Shown: one piece after another, positions 35,510 to 43,037 of the stretch
Layout of the letters: each line of letters starts with the position of its first letter
How positions within the stretch are numbered: position 1 is the first letter of the stretch
NCBI GenBank assembly: GCA_050633905.1
Contig: JBOEHJ010000052.1
Coordinates: forward strand, 1 to 64,000
Reading direction: 5' to 3'
Origin: JANQPX01 sp050633905
GTDB lineage: Bacteria; Pseudomonadota; Alphaproteobacteria; Geminicoccales; Geminicoccaceae
DNA length: 64,000 bases
Notes under the pieces: model-generated
What the model saw: only the letters and a program-made list of their open reading frames with translations
The model's database searches: none
What the model was told of the DNA's origin: nothing
Translations under genes and position numbers: made by a program

Positions 35510-36622
35510 ATGAGTATGAACAGACGATCCATCGTTAAAGCTGGTGCTGCAATGGGTGCCGCCAGCCTCGCGGGCGTCATCGCCCAAGGCGGTCTTGCTC
35601 GTGCAAGTGATAAAAAAACCTGGCGCATGGTGACGACCTGGCCGCGCAACGCGCCAGGTGTCGGCGTCAATGCGCAACGTTTCGCCGATCGCGTCGGCGC
35701 GATGAGCGGCGGCCGTCTCTCCATCGATCTTTATGCGGCCGGCGAGCTGATCCCACCCTTCGAGAGCCTGGATGCGGTGCAGCAGGGCACCGCTGATCTT
35801 GCCCATTCCGCCCCCTTCTTCTGGCTCGGCAAATCGAAGGCACTCAACTATTTCGGCTCTATCCCTCTTGGCCTCATGGAAAGCGAGATCGCCGCTTGGC
35901 TTTATTTTGGCGGCGGCATGGCGCTTTGGGAAGAAGCGATGGCGCCGTTTGGGATCAAGCCGCTCTTTGCGGGCTCAAGCGGCATTTCAGCGGGTGGCTG
36001 GTATCGAAAAGAGATCAACGGTCTCGATGACCTCAAAGGACTGAAGCTGCGCATGGCGGGCCTCGGCGGTGAGGTGATGAAACGCCTTGGCGCGACACCG
36101 GTGCTGACACCGCCGGCCGAGGTCTTTCAAGCGATGTCAAGCGGCACGGTGGATGCAGCCGAGCTGATCGGACCTTGGAACGATGCCGCCTTCGGGCTCT
36201 TTCAAGTCGCGGATTATTACTACTTGCCCGGTTTCCACGAAGTCGGACCGACCGCCGAGATCCTGATCAACCAGGGGGCATGGGATTCCCTGCCTGAGGA
36301 TCTAAAGGCGATTGTAGACGGGGCAGCGAAGGCGACAGCGATCGAGTACAACGCCGATTATCGCTATCACAATGTCACGCTGCTAAAGCCGCTGGTCGAA
36401 GAGCATGGCGTCCAGCTTCGAGCTTTTCCCGATGAGGTCAATGACGCCCTTGCGGCGACGACCATGGAGGTACTGGAGGAGCTTGGCGAGAGTGATGCGC
36501 TGACCAAGCGTATCCATGCTTCCTACATGAACTTTCTGCGCACTGCCGATACGTATAGCGAATGGTTCGATCGCCCTATTCAGGCAATGAGAGCGAAAGC
36601 CCTTTCAGGATCGACCCCATAA
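35510..36622 (+). CDS. TRAP transporter solute-binding protein (TakP/DctP-like)
   Basis: A 370-residue periplasmic binding protein. A Tat-type twin-arginine start (MNRRSIVKAG) precedes a hydrophobic segment and the ASD cleavage region, so export by Tat is likely. The mature part follows the TRAP P-subunit fold: WRMVTTWPRNAPGVG, FESLDAVQQGTADLAHSAPFFW and LKGLKLRMAGLGGEVMKRLGATPV resemble the alpha-keto-acid binding proteins of the TakP type. The membrane subunits DctQ and DctM are not next to it, so it works as an orphan or with components elsewhere. Confidence 0.87.
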   Translation: MSMNRRSIVKAGAAMGAASLAGVIAQGGLARASDKKTWRMVTTWPRNAPGVGVNAQRFADRVGAMSGGRLSIDLYAAGELIPPFESLDAVQQGTADLAHSAPFFWLGKSKALNYFGSIPLGLMESEIAAWLYFGGGMALWEEAMAPFGIKPLFAGSSGISAGGWYRKEINGLDDLKGLKLRMAGLGGEVMKRLGATPVLTPPAEVFQAMSSGTVDAAELIGPWNDAAFGLFQVADYYYLPGFHEVGPTAEILINQGAWDSLPEDLKAIVDGAAKATAIEYNADYRYHNVTLLKPLVEEHGVQLRAFPDEVNDALAATTMEVLEELGESDALTKRIHASYMNFLRTADTYSEWFDRPIQAMRAKALSGSTP

Positions 36623-36623
36623 A

Positions 36624-36647
36624 AAAAGCGGCCTGCCAGCCGCTTTT
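36624..36647 (+). terminator. Bidirectional intrinsic terminator
   Basis: AAAAGCGGC (36624-36632) pairs with GCCGCTTTT (36639-36647) over a six-base loop, with A-run on the left and T-run on the right. It follows the TRAP gene stop by two bases and can serve both this gene and the small lipoprotein gene converging from the right. Confidence 0.88.
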
Positions 36648-36732
36648 CCCAAAACGGCCATCGCCGCGACGGAAACACGTCCTCGAGCAGAGGCAGGGTT
36701 CCCGTCGCCGACGACCGATCGAAACGACCGTC

Positions 36733-36951
36733 TTAGCTGGCCGCGCAAGGATTGCAGGGGTTGCAGGGATTGCACGGGTTGCAGGGCGTAACCGCATCAA
36801 CGGCAGCATCACCAACAGCCGCAGCATCTTCAGCGATACCCGACGCGGTGTTGCAGCCGGAAAGAGTAACGGCAGTACCGAGAACGAAGGTGGTGGCAGC
36901 CAGCGTACGGATCGCCGTGCTCGAAAGAAGTCGACGGTTTTGTTCACTCAT
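36733..36951 (-). CDS. Small lipoprotein with tandem Cys-Asn-Pro repeats
   Basis: A 72-residue predicted lipoprotein: charged start, hydrophobic stretch and lipobox LSGC with acylated Cys33, then an entericidin-like segment (NTASGIAEDAAAVGD) and a C-terminal run of five cysteines at 57, 60, 63, 66 and 69 in the pattern C-N-P-C-N-P. The repeat codons differ in synonymous position (AAC/AAT for Asn; CCG, CCC, CCT for Pro), so selection seems to act on the protein. Metal binding or disulfide stacking is an inference. It lies alone, facing the terminator at 36624-36647. Confidence 0.7.
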   Translation of the reverse strand: MSEQNRRLLSSTAIRTLAATTFVLGTAVTLSGCNTASGIAEDAAAVGDAAVDAVTPCNPCNPCNPCNPCAAS

Positions 36952-37062
36952 CTTGGTCCCCCCTATGGGATGTGTAGAATTGAGATAGCATGCTAGTTAC
37001 ACGACCCATCAAAGAACTGCAAATTGATACTGTGTTTTAGTGAAACTCTATGCAGGTCCCCT

Positions 37063-37956
37063 TCAGCCCTTATCTTTGCTCAAGTCTCGATAAGCCTCGA
37101 ACAACTTCGGCATCAAATCATCACCATAACCGAGCGTGATCGCCAGATCGTACCAGCGCCGAATGCCGTCCGCCAGCGGCGCATAGACCTTCCGTTCCTC
37201 CGCTAAATTCCAAAAATAGGACACATCTTTTTTGGCATTGCGAATGGCGAAGGCCGATTGCGACGGATCGCCCTCCTTGGTCAGCAAGCTCGCCAGCCGG
37301 CGAAAGGATGCACTGTCGCCGCCGCTGACCGAGATCAGATCAACCATCATCTTCGGATCGATGCCCGCTTTCTCTGCGGCCGTACAAGCTTCAATGGTGA
37401 GGGCTGCATTACCCAGGGTCAAAAAATTATTGATCAGCTTCAGCGTATGAGCACTGCCAAGCGGGCCGGTATGAAAAATCCGTGCGCAAAACGTCTCCAA
37501 CACAGGCCTGATCTTTTCTAAAAGAATCGACTCGGCCCCGATCATGATGTTGAGCTTGCCCTCCTCCGCCTCTTTCGGCGTCAAGGTGACCGGCCCGTCC
37601 GCTAGCTTTGTGCCCTTGATCGCCAAGGCTTCGGCAAGCACCAGGGTAGAGCTCGGCTCGGCGGTGGTCATGTCCACCAGGACCAACCCATCATGAGCAC
37701 CCGCCAGCACGCCATCTTCGCCCAATACAACCTTCTTCATGACGCCGCTATCGGAAACGCAGGTAAAAAGAAGATCGACCCCACTGGCAAGCTCGGCTGG
37801 CGTCTTCGCCTCCGTCGCCCCGCGCCCGATCAGATCATCGACGGGTTCCCTGTTGCGATGCGCCATGACCGCGAGTGGATAGCCACCCAAGAGAATATTC
37901 TTAGCAGCGCCATGGCCCATCAGCCCAACCCCGATAAAGCCCACCTTCATGGTCAT
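37063..37956 (-). CDS. NAD(P)-dependent beta-hydroxyacid dehydrogenase
   Basis: A 297-residue 3-hydroxyisobutyrate dehydrogenase-family enzyme. NAD(P)-binding GVGLMG near residues 9-14, substrate-loop DGPVT at 120-124 and the catalytic Lys173 in TLKLINNF are conserved. Only distant resemblance to the paralogue at 9095-10009. It is divergently oriented from an RraA-like gene and a diaminopropionate ammonia-lyase gene, which might form a degradation locus with it. Substrate not assigned. Confidence 0.83.
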   Translation of the reverse strand: MTMKVGFIGVGLMGHGAAKNILLGGYPLAVMAHRNREPVDDLIGRGATEAKTPAELASGVDLLFTCVSDSGVMKKVVLGEDGVLAGAHDGLVLVDMTTAEPSSTLVLAEALAIKGTKLADGPVTLTPKEAEEGKLNIMIGAESILLEKIRPVLETFCARIFHTGPLGSAHTLKLINNFLTLGNAALTIEACTAAEKAGIDPKMMVDLISVSGGDSASFRRLASLLTKEGDPSQSAFAIRNAKKDVSYFWNLAEERKVYAPLADGIRRWYDLAITLGYGDDLMPKLFEAYRDLSKDKG

Positions 37957-38062
37957 TGCTCCTCCCCCAGAATGCCAAGGCCTTCATCCATCTATGGCCG
38001 ACCGACCTATCTCAAGCTAGACTTATCAGTCACAAAAACCGAACCCGTTACAGGAGGCTTTT

Positions 38063-38749
38063 ATGCTGGGCGATCCCCCAATGGTCACGTTGAAGCGCCA
38101 TGTTCAACGCCCCGATGCCAAGCAGATCGAGGCACTGACAGGTGTACCGACCGGTTTCGTGGTCGATCTACTGATGGGCCAGGGTGCCGTTGACCAGCGG
38201 ATCAAGCCCCTTTGGCCTGACAGTGCGATCACCGGTGCCGTGCTGACCGCGGATTGCGGCCCACGTGACAATCTCGGCCTTCTGGTGGCGCTCGAAGTTG
38301 CAGAGCCAGGCGACGTCGTCGCACTGGCCACCGGCTGCTTCGAGGAAACTGCGGTGCTCGGTGATCATGTCGCCGCGATGGCCAAGAACAAGGGGATTAA
38401 AGCCTTCGTCACCGACGGCCTGGTTCGCGATGTGGATGGCTTGATCGAGGTCGGCTTTCCCGTCTATTGCGCCGGTGTATCGCCCAACAGCCCCTATAAG
38501 AGCGGGCCTTGCGAGGTTGGCACCAGTGTCACCTTGGGCGGCGTTGCGGTCACCTCCGGCGACCTGATGGTCGGCGATCGTGATGGTGTCGTGGTGATCC
38601 CGCGGGATAAAATCGATCAGGTCATCGCAGGGCTCGCCGATGTTCAGGCGAAAGAGGACGAGATGGGAGAGCTCATCGCCAAGGGCCTCTCGGCACCTGG
38701 CTGGGTAAAAGAGCTTCTGGCCTCCGATCAAACCCAGCTTTTGGACTGA
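38063..38749 (+). CDS. RraA / HMG-CHA aldolase-family protein
   Basis: A 228-residue protein of the RraA fold shared by regulators of RNase E and by 4-hydroxy-4-methyl-2-oxoglutarate / 4-carboxy-4-hydroxy-2-oxoadipate aldolases. GDHVAAMAKNKGIKAFVTDGLVRD contains the conserved aldolase-type active-site Asp and Arg, and VGDRDGVVVIP is the C-terminal metal-binding segment. An aldolase or decarboxylase role fits better than RraA because it is beside catabolic genes. A GGAGG sequence precedes the ATG; the next gene begins six bases after the stop. Confidence 0.82.
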   Translation: MLGDPPMVTLKRHVQRPDAKQIEALTGVPTGFVVDLLMGQGAVDQRIKPLWPDSAITGAVLTADCGPRDNLGLLVALEVAEPGDVVALATGCFEETAVLGDHVAAMAKNKGIKAFVTDGLVRDVDGLIEVGFPVYCAGVSPNSPYKSGPCEVGTSVTLGGVAVTSGDLMVGDRDGVVVIPRDKIDQVIAGLADVQAKEDEMGELIAKGLSAPGWVKELLASDQTQLLD

Positions 38750-38755
38750 GATCAG

Positions 38756-40000
38756 ATGCCCTCCCCTCTCCTTCCTTCAGAATGCCGACCGGACCAGGCA
38801 GGCTTCCTGATCAATCCTAATGCCAAGCGTTTTGCCCCCTGGAGCAAGCGCCAAGATGCGGTGTTGAATCGGGAAGGATTTCGTCAAGCAGAGGCCGTGA
38901 TCCGTCAATGGCCGGGCTATGTCTCGACGCCGCTTTTGAGCCTGGACGCCCTGGCTAAGTCCATGGGCATCGATCGCGTCTGGTATAAGAACGAGACGGA
39001 ACGCTTCGACCTCAAGAGCTTCAAAGCACTGGGCGGCGCCTATGCGATTGCTGAACTCATCATGCGCGAAGCGGCCAAGCAGCAGAAGGCTACGCCTGTC
39101 TCGAGCCAGCAGCTTTTCGCCGGCCATTATCGAGACCTTACAAGTTCCATCACCGTCACCTCTGCAACCGACGGCAATCACGGACGCTCAGTTGCCTGGG
39201 GAGCCGAACTCTTCGGCTGTAAGGCGATCCTCTACATCCATGCCACGGTCAGCGAGGGGCGAAAGCGGGCAATGGAAGCTTTGGGAGCCGAGGTGCGCCG
39301 GATCGATGGCAATTACGACGACAGCGTGCGCCAATGCGCGGCGGATGCGGCCGACCATGGCTGGACGGTGATTTCGGATACGTCCTATCCCGGATACACC
39401 GAGATCCCGAAGGACGTCATGCAGGGTTATGGCGTGATGGCCACGGAAGCCATCGCCCAGCTCCCGGCGGGTGAACAACCGACCCATGTTTTCGTTCAAG
39501 GCGGTGTAGGTGGCATGGCGGCTGCGGTCGCAGCCCATCTTGCCTGGCAATGGGAGGCCGGACGTCCGAAGCTGGTGATGGTCGAACCGGTGAACGCGGC
39601 TTGTCTCATGGCGAGCGCCGAAGCCGGCGGTCCTGCGGTAATCGAAGGTGACCTGGATACCGTTATGGCCGGTCTCTCCTGCGGCGAACCATCACAATTA
39701 GCCTGGGATGTTCTCGACGAAGCGACCGACGCCTTCCTGGCCATTCCCGACCACGCCGCAGAAGCCACCATGCGTCTCCTGGCCGATAGCGAGCGCGGCG
39801 ATCCAGTAATCGTCGGCGGCGAAAGTGGGGTCGCCGGCCTTGCGGGCGCGATCACGGTGGCCAGCACCGAGGGTCTTCGCCAACAGCTCGGTCTGGATCA
39901 ACAAAGCCGCGTTCTGGTGTTCGGCACCGAAGGCGCAACAGATCCCGACGTTTATCGAGAGATCGTTGGGCGTTCAGCTCTGGACGTCTTGGGCCACTGA
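38756..40000 (+). CDS. dpaL: Diaminopropionate ammonia-lyase
   Basis: PLP enzyme converting 2,3-diaminopropionate to pyruvate and ammonia. PLP-binding Lys90 lies in DLKSFKALGG, and SATDGNHGRSVAW, SGLSCGEPS-type residues (GLSCGEPSQLAW) and FGTEGATDP are all DpaL-type. Length 414 is normal. It lies six bases after the aldolase-like gene, so the two are probably cotranscribed; together with the dehydrogenase on the other strand they may process amino-acid or hydroxyacid by-products. Confidence 0.92.
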   Translation: MPSPLLPSECRPDQAGFLINPNAKRFAPWSKRQDAVLNREGFRQAEAVIRQWPGYVSTPLLSLDALAKSMGIDRVWYKNETERFDLKSFKALGGAYAIAELIMREAAKQQKATPVSSQQLFAGHYRDLTSSITVTSATDGNHGRSVAWGAELFGCKAILYIHATVSEGRKRAMEALGAEVRRIDGNYDDSVRQCAADAADHGWTVISDTSYPGYTEIPKDVMQGYGVMATEAIAQLPAGEQPTHVFVQGGVGGMAAAVAAHLAWQWEAGRPKLVMVEPVNAACLMASAEAGGPAVIEGDLDTVMAGLSCGEPSQLAWDVLDEATDAFLAIPDHAAEATMRLLADSERGDPVIVGGESGVAGLAGAITVASTEGLRQQLGLDQQSRVLVFGTEGATDPDVYREIVGRSALDVLGH

Positions 40001-40014
40001 ACCAGGAGAGAAGT

Positions 40015-41235
40015 TCAGCGCGCCTTCTTGCGAACGACGGGACGACCTCGACCGGCAGTCCGCCCAGCACCACCCGCTCGGCCACGCTGGGCTCCAGCTT
40101 GAGGCCGCTGAGCGCGAGACGTCTTACCTAACTGGCCCTTGCTATCATCCACGGCAAGAGCACTTTGCCGGTCCTCGATCGACTGCCTTCCCATCCGGCG
40201 TTTCGACGCTGCCGTCGAGCTTGCGTCCTTTTTCTTCACAGAAGCAAGCGTCAGCGTCTCCTGCCGCCGGGACGGCGTCTTCGTCACTTTCTTCGCATCT
40301 GTGGTCTTTTCCCGACCGGGGTCTTTTCCAGCAGTACCCTTTCTGCCCGCCAGTTTCCTGCGCACAGGCTTAGCATCATCCTTGTCCGGCGTGAGTGCGT
40401 CAGATGCCCCCTTCGTCTTGACCTTGGCTTTGGTCAGGCGCCGTTTTCTCTGAGCGGAAGGCGCAGTCGATTGCAGGACAAAGCCGATTTGCTCCTTGAC
40501 CACCTTAGTCTTGATCTCATCAATCTCTTTCTTGCCAAGATTACCGAGATGGAACGGTCCGAAGCTAACCCGGATCAGGCGGTTCACCGGCCAGCCAAAA
40601 TGTTCCATGACCTTGCGGATCTCGCGGTTCTTGCCTTCGCGCAAGGCAACCGAAAGCCAGGCGTTCTTGCCGAGTTTGCGCTCCAAATGCGCCTCGATCG
40701 GCCCATAATCGAACCCATCGATAGTGATCCCCTCGATGAGCGAGGCGAGCTTCGCCTCGTTGATATCACCATGGACCCGGACCCGATATCGGCGTTGCCA
40801 GCCCGTGGACGGCAGTTCCAGCTGGCGCTTGAGCGCACCGTCATTGGTGAGCAGCAGCAACCCTTCGGAGTTCATATCGAGACGCCCGATCGGCATCAGC
40901 CTTGGTAGACCCTCCGGCATGATATCAGAAAGCGTCTTTCGCCCCTCAGGATCACGCGCCGCCGTGAGCACGCCGGTGGGTTTATGAAAACGAAAAAGGC
41001 GCGATTCGGACGCTTCCGGCAAGGGCTTGTCATCAACCTCGATCTGGCTTTTCGCGGTCACCGTGACCGCAGGCGTCGTCAGCACCTTACCATCGACCTT
41101 GACCCGTCCGTCAGCAATCCAGCGCTCAGCATCCCGCCTGGAACAAAGCCCCGCGCGAGAAATCCGCTTCGCAATCCTCTCGGGCACCGGCGAGCCGTCG
41201 GGGGCGTTACTTTTGTCGCTTGGCGCGGGCATCAA
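40015..41235 (-). CDS. rluB: RluB-like pseudouridine synthase with long basic tail
   Basis: A 406-residue rRNA pseudouridine synthase of the RsuA/RluB family. It has an N-terminal S4 domain (RISRAGLCSRRDAERWIADGRVKVDG), the catalytic Asp120 in GRLDMNSEGLLLLTND and the GKNREIRKVMEHFG motif. After about residue 245 a tail of some 160 residues consists mostly of Lys, Arg, Ala and Ser, as is frequent in alphaproteobacterial members and probably binds rRNA. The exact target uridine is not certain. Its start overlaps the PuuD-type gene upstream by four bases. Confidence 0.9.
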   Translation of the reverse strand: MMPAPSDKSNAPDGSPVPERIAKRISRAGLCSRRDAERWIADGRVKVDGKVLTTPAVTVTAKSQIEVDDKPLPEASESRLFRFHKPTGVLTAARDPEGRKTLSDIMPEGLPRLMPIGRLDMNSEGLLLLTNDGALKRQLELPSTGWQRRYRVRVHGDINEAKLASLIEGITIDGFDYGPIEAHLERKLGKNAWLSVALREGKNREIRKVMEHFGWPVNRLIRVSFGPFHLGNLGKKEIDEIKTKVVKEQIGFVLQSTAPSAQRKRRLTKAKVKTKGASDALTPDKDDAKPVRRKLAGRKGTAGKDPGREKTTDAKKVTKTPSRRQETLTLASVKKKDASSTAASKRRMGRQSIEDRQSALAVDDSKGQLGKTSRAQRPQAGAQRGRAGGAGRTAGRGRPVVRKKAR

Positions 41236-41966
41236 CAGGGGCTTTCACAGGCTTTGATCAAGGATTGGAAGATGACGTCGTCAGCGGTTGAGATACTGTA
41301 TTCAGGGTGCCATTGGACGCCTAAACAGAAGCGCTTTTTTGGGAATTCAATTGCTTCGATCACCCCATCCGGCGCGCGTCCGCTGATCACCACGCCCTCA
41401 CCAACCGCGGCAGCAGCCTGATGATGGGCGCTATTCACCGCCAAGGTGGCAGCGCCACCGGCCAGACGAGATAGCAGGGTGTTCGCCACGACGTCGACCT
41501 TATGTCCGGGCTCCGTCCTTGGATTGGGTTGCTCATGGGCCAGGCAGTCCGCCACGATATCGGGAATATGCTGGATGAGCGTGCCGCCCAGGGCAACATT
41601 CAGCAATTGCTGCCCACCACAAATGCCCAAGACCGGTCGATCGGCATCGAGAAAACCGTTCAAAATCGCTAGCTCGAAGGCCGTGCGCCGATCCTTGGTG
41701 ACCACACTGTCATGCCGATCCTGTTCTCCATAAAGCGAGGGATCGACATCGAAAGCACCGCCGGTGACGACCAGGCCATCGAGCAGGTCCAGATAATCCG
41801 TGGCCAGCTCAACCTCATGGGGCAGTGCAATAGGCAAACCACCCGCCTTGGTGATGGCGGAGCAATAGTTTTCGCGAATCGCGTACCAGGGCAGCTTCGA
41901 AAAACCACCTGGCGGTTCGGCATCCAGGGTCAGACCGATGCGCGGACGTCGCGGGGACGTAGACAG
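41232..41966 (-). CDS. PuuD-type gamma-glutamyl hydrolase / class I amidotransferase, CTG start
   Basis: Class I glutamine amidotransferase-fold hydrolase of the gamma-glutamyl-GABA hydrolase family. Catalytic Cys lies in GICGGQQLLNVALGG and His/Glu in GVQWHPEYS. Standard start codons allow only a truncated 201-residue product from TTG 41837, missing the family's N-terminal segment. The same frame extends without ATG, GTG or TTG to a CTG at 41966, which follows AAGGAG by seven bases and directly follows an in-frame TAA, giving RIGLTLDAEPPGGFSKLPWY at the N-terminus, just what the family has. So CTG is proposed as start (244 residues). Confidence 0.8.
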   Translation of the reverse strand: MSTSPRRPRIGLTLDAEPPGGFSKLPWYAIRENYCSAITKAGGLPIALPHEVELATDYLDLLDGLVVTGGAFDVDPSLYGEQDRHDSVVTKDRRTAFELAILNGFLDADRPVLGICGGQQLLNVALGGTLIQHIPDIVADCLAHEQPNPRTEPGHKVDVVANTLLSRLAGGAATLAVNSAHHQAAAAVGEGVVISGRAPDGVIEAIEFPKKRFCLGVQWHPEYSISTADDVIFQSLIKACESPC

Positions 41967-42166
41967 TTAACGGCTCCTTAAGACATGATCTGGCAGAAGA
42001 GACCTGAGCGGCAAGATGAACAACATGTTCCTTAGGTAACCTCGCACAAGGTAAAGCGCAATGTCGCCGCATGACGGGGAAACCTGCGACCGGGCCGCAC
42101 GACCAGCGAGCGACGTTCTCGACGTTACAACAGAACAGTTTCGCCATCGTTAGGGAAAAAAAGAAT

Positions 42167-42886
42167 TTGACCGGCTACATCATCGACCTCATCGGCATCC
42201 AGATCGACCTCATCGATCTGATCGCCCTGCTATGGTTCCTGGCCGTCTGGTGCGGCTACACCTGGTACTCGGATCATGACAAAGGCGTCTATAACCTCAA
42301 CAGCGCCATGAACGATTACCGTCTGCTCTGGATGAAACGCATGCTGGATCGCGATGTGCGCATGGTCGACACGCAGATCCTCGGCAATCTGATGCGCAGC
42401 ATGTCGTTCTTCGCCTCGACCACCATGTTTATCATCGCAGGGCTTGTCGCTGTACTGGGTGCCCGCGGCGAAGCCATGGCGGTCCTTGACGAGCTGCCCT
42501 TTGTGGTCAGCTCGTCAACCGTGGTCTGGGATATGAAGGTTCTATTGTTGATCGCGATTTTCATCTACGCCTTCTTCAAATTCACCTGGGCCTTTCGCCA
42601 CTATAATTATTGCCTGATCCTTGTGGGCGCCGTCGACGGTCACGATCGCCTTGATGAGGAATGTCACCGGATTGCAGAGCGTGCAGCACGCATTGCCAAC
42701 TCAACGGGGCGTCATTTCAACCGTGGCAATCGCGCTTATTACTTCGGCATGGCGGCGCTGAGCTGGTTCCTGCATCCCTGGATTTTCATCGCTCTGACCA
42801 TCTGGGTCGTCCTGGTTCTCTACCGAAGAGAGTATCATTCCAATTTGTTGGAAACCCTTGGAAAACCCAATATCCAGGGGCTGTGA
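42167..42886 (+). CDS. DUF599-family membrane protein
   Basis: An inner-membrane protein with about four transmembrane helices; the family signature LIDLIALLWFLAVWCGYTWY leads, followed by the MNDYRLLWMKRMLDRD-type conserved loop and a second pair of helices, with NRGNRAYYFGMAALSWFLHPW near the C-terminus. TTG at 42167 (FAMILY start LTGYIIDL) is preferred; the open frame reaches 42071 but those residues are unlike the family. Function unknown. It is divergent from the PuuD-type gene across about 200 bases. Confidence 0.8.
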   Translation: MTGYIIDLIGIQIDLIDLIALLWFLAVWCGYTWYSDHDKGVYNLNSAMNDYRLLWMKRMLDRDVRMVDTQILGNLMRSMSFFASTTMFIIAGLVAVLGARGEAMAVLDELPFVVSSSTVVWDMKVLLLIAIFIYAFFKFTWAFRHYNYCLILVGAVDGHDRLDEECHRIAERAARIANSTGRHFNRGNRAYYFGMAALSWFLHPWIFIALTIWVVLVLYRREYHSNLLETLGKPNIQGL

Positions 42887-43037
42887 GAGAAAAAATGTCC
42901 ATATATTGTTTGTACTATCCATTTCCCTCTTTAGCCGAAGCGGCTGATAGCCTATAGTTAAAGCACCTTGGGTGCTGGCGAACATCAAGGGTGCCTCAGT
43001 CGATATCAAAAATAAGATCCGCCGGGAAATCGAACGC

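Noticed and set aside
36624..36647. Operator for the TRAP gene
   Set aside because: The A/T-flanked stem right after the stop codon is a plain intrinsic terminator.
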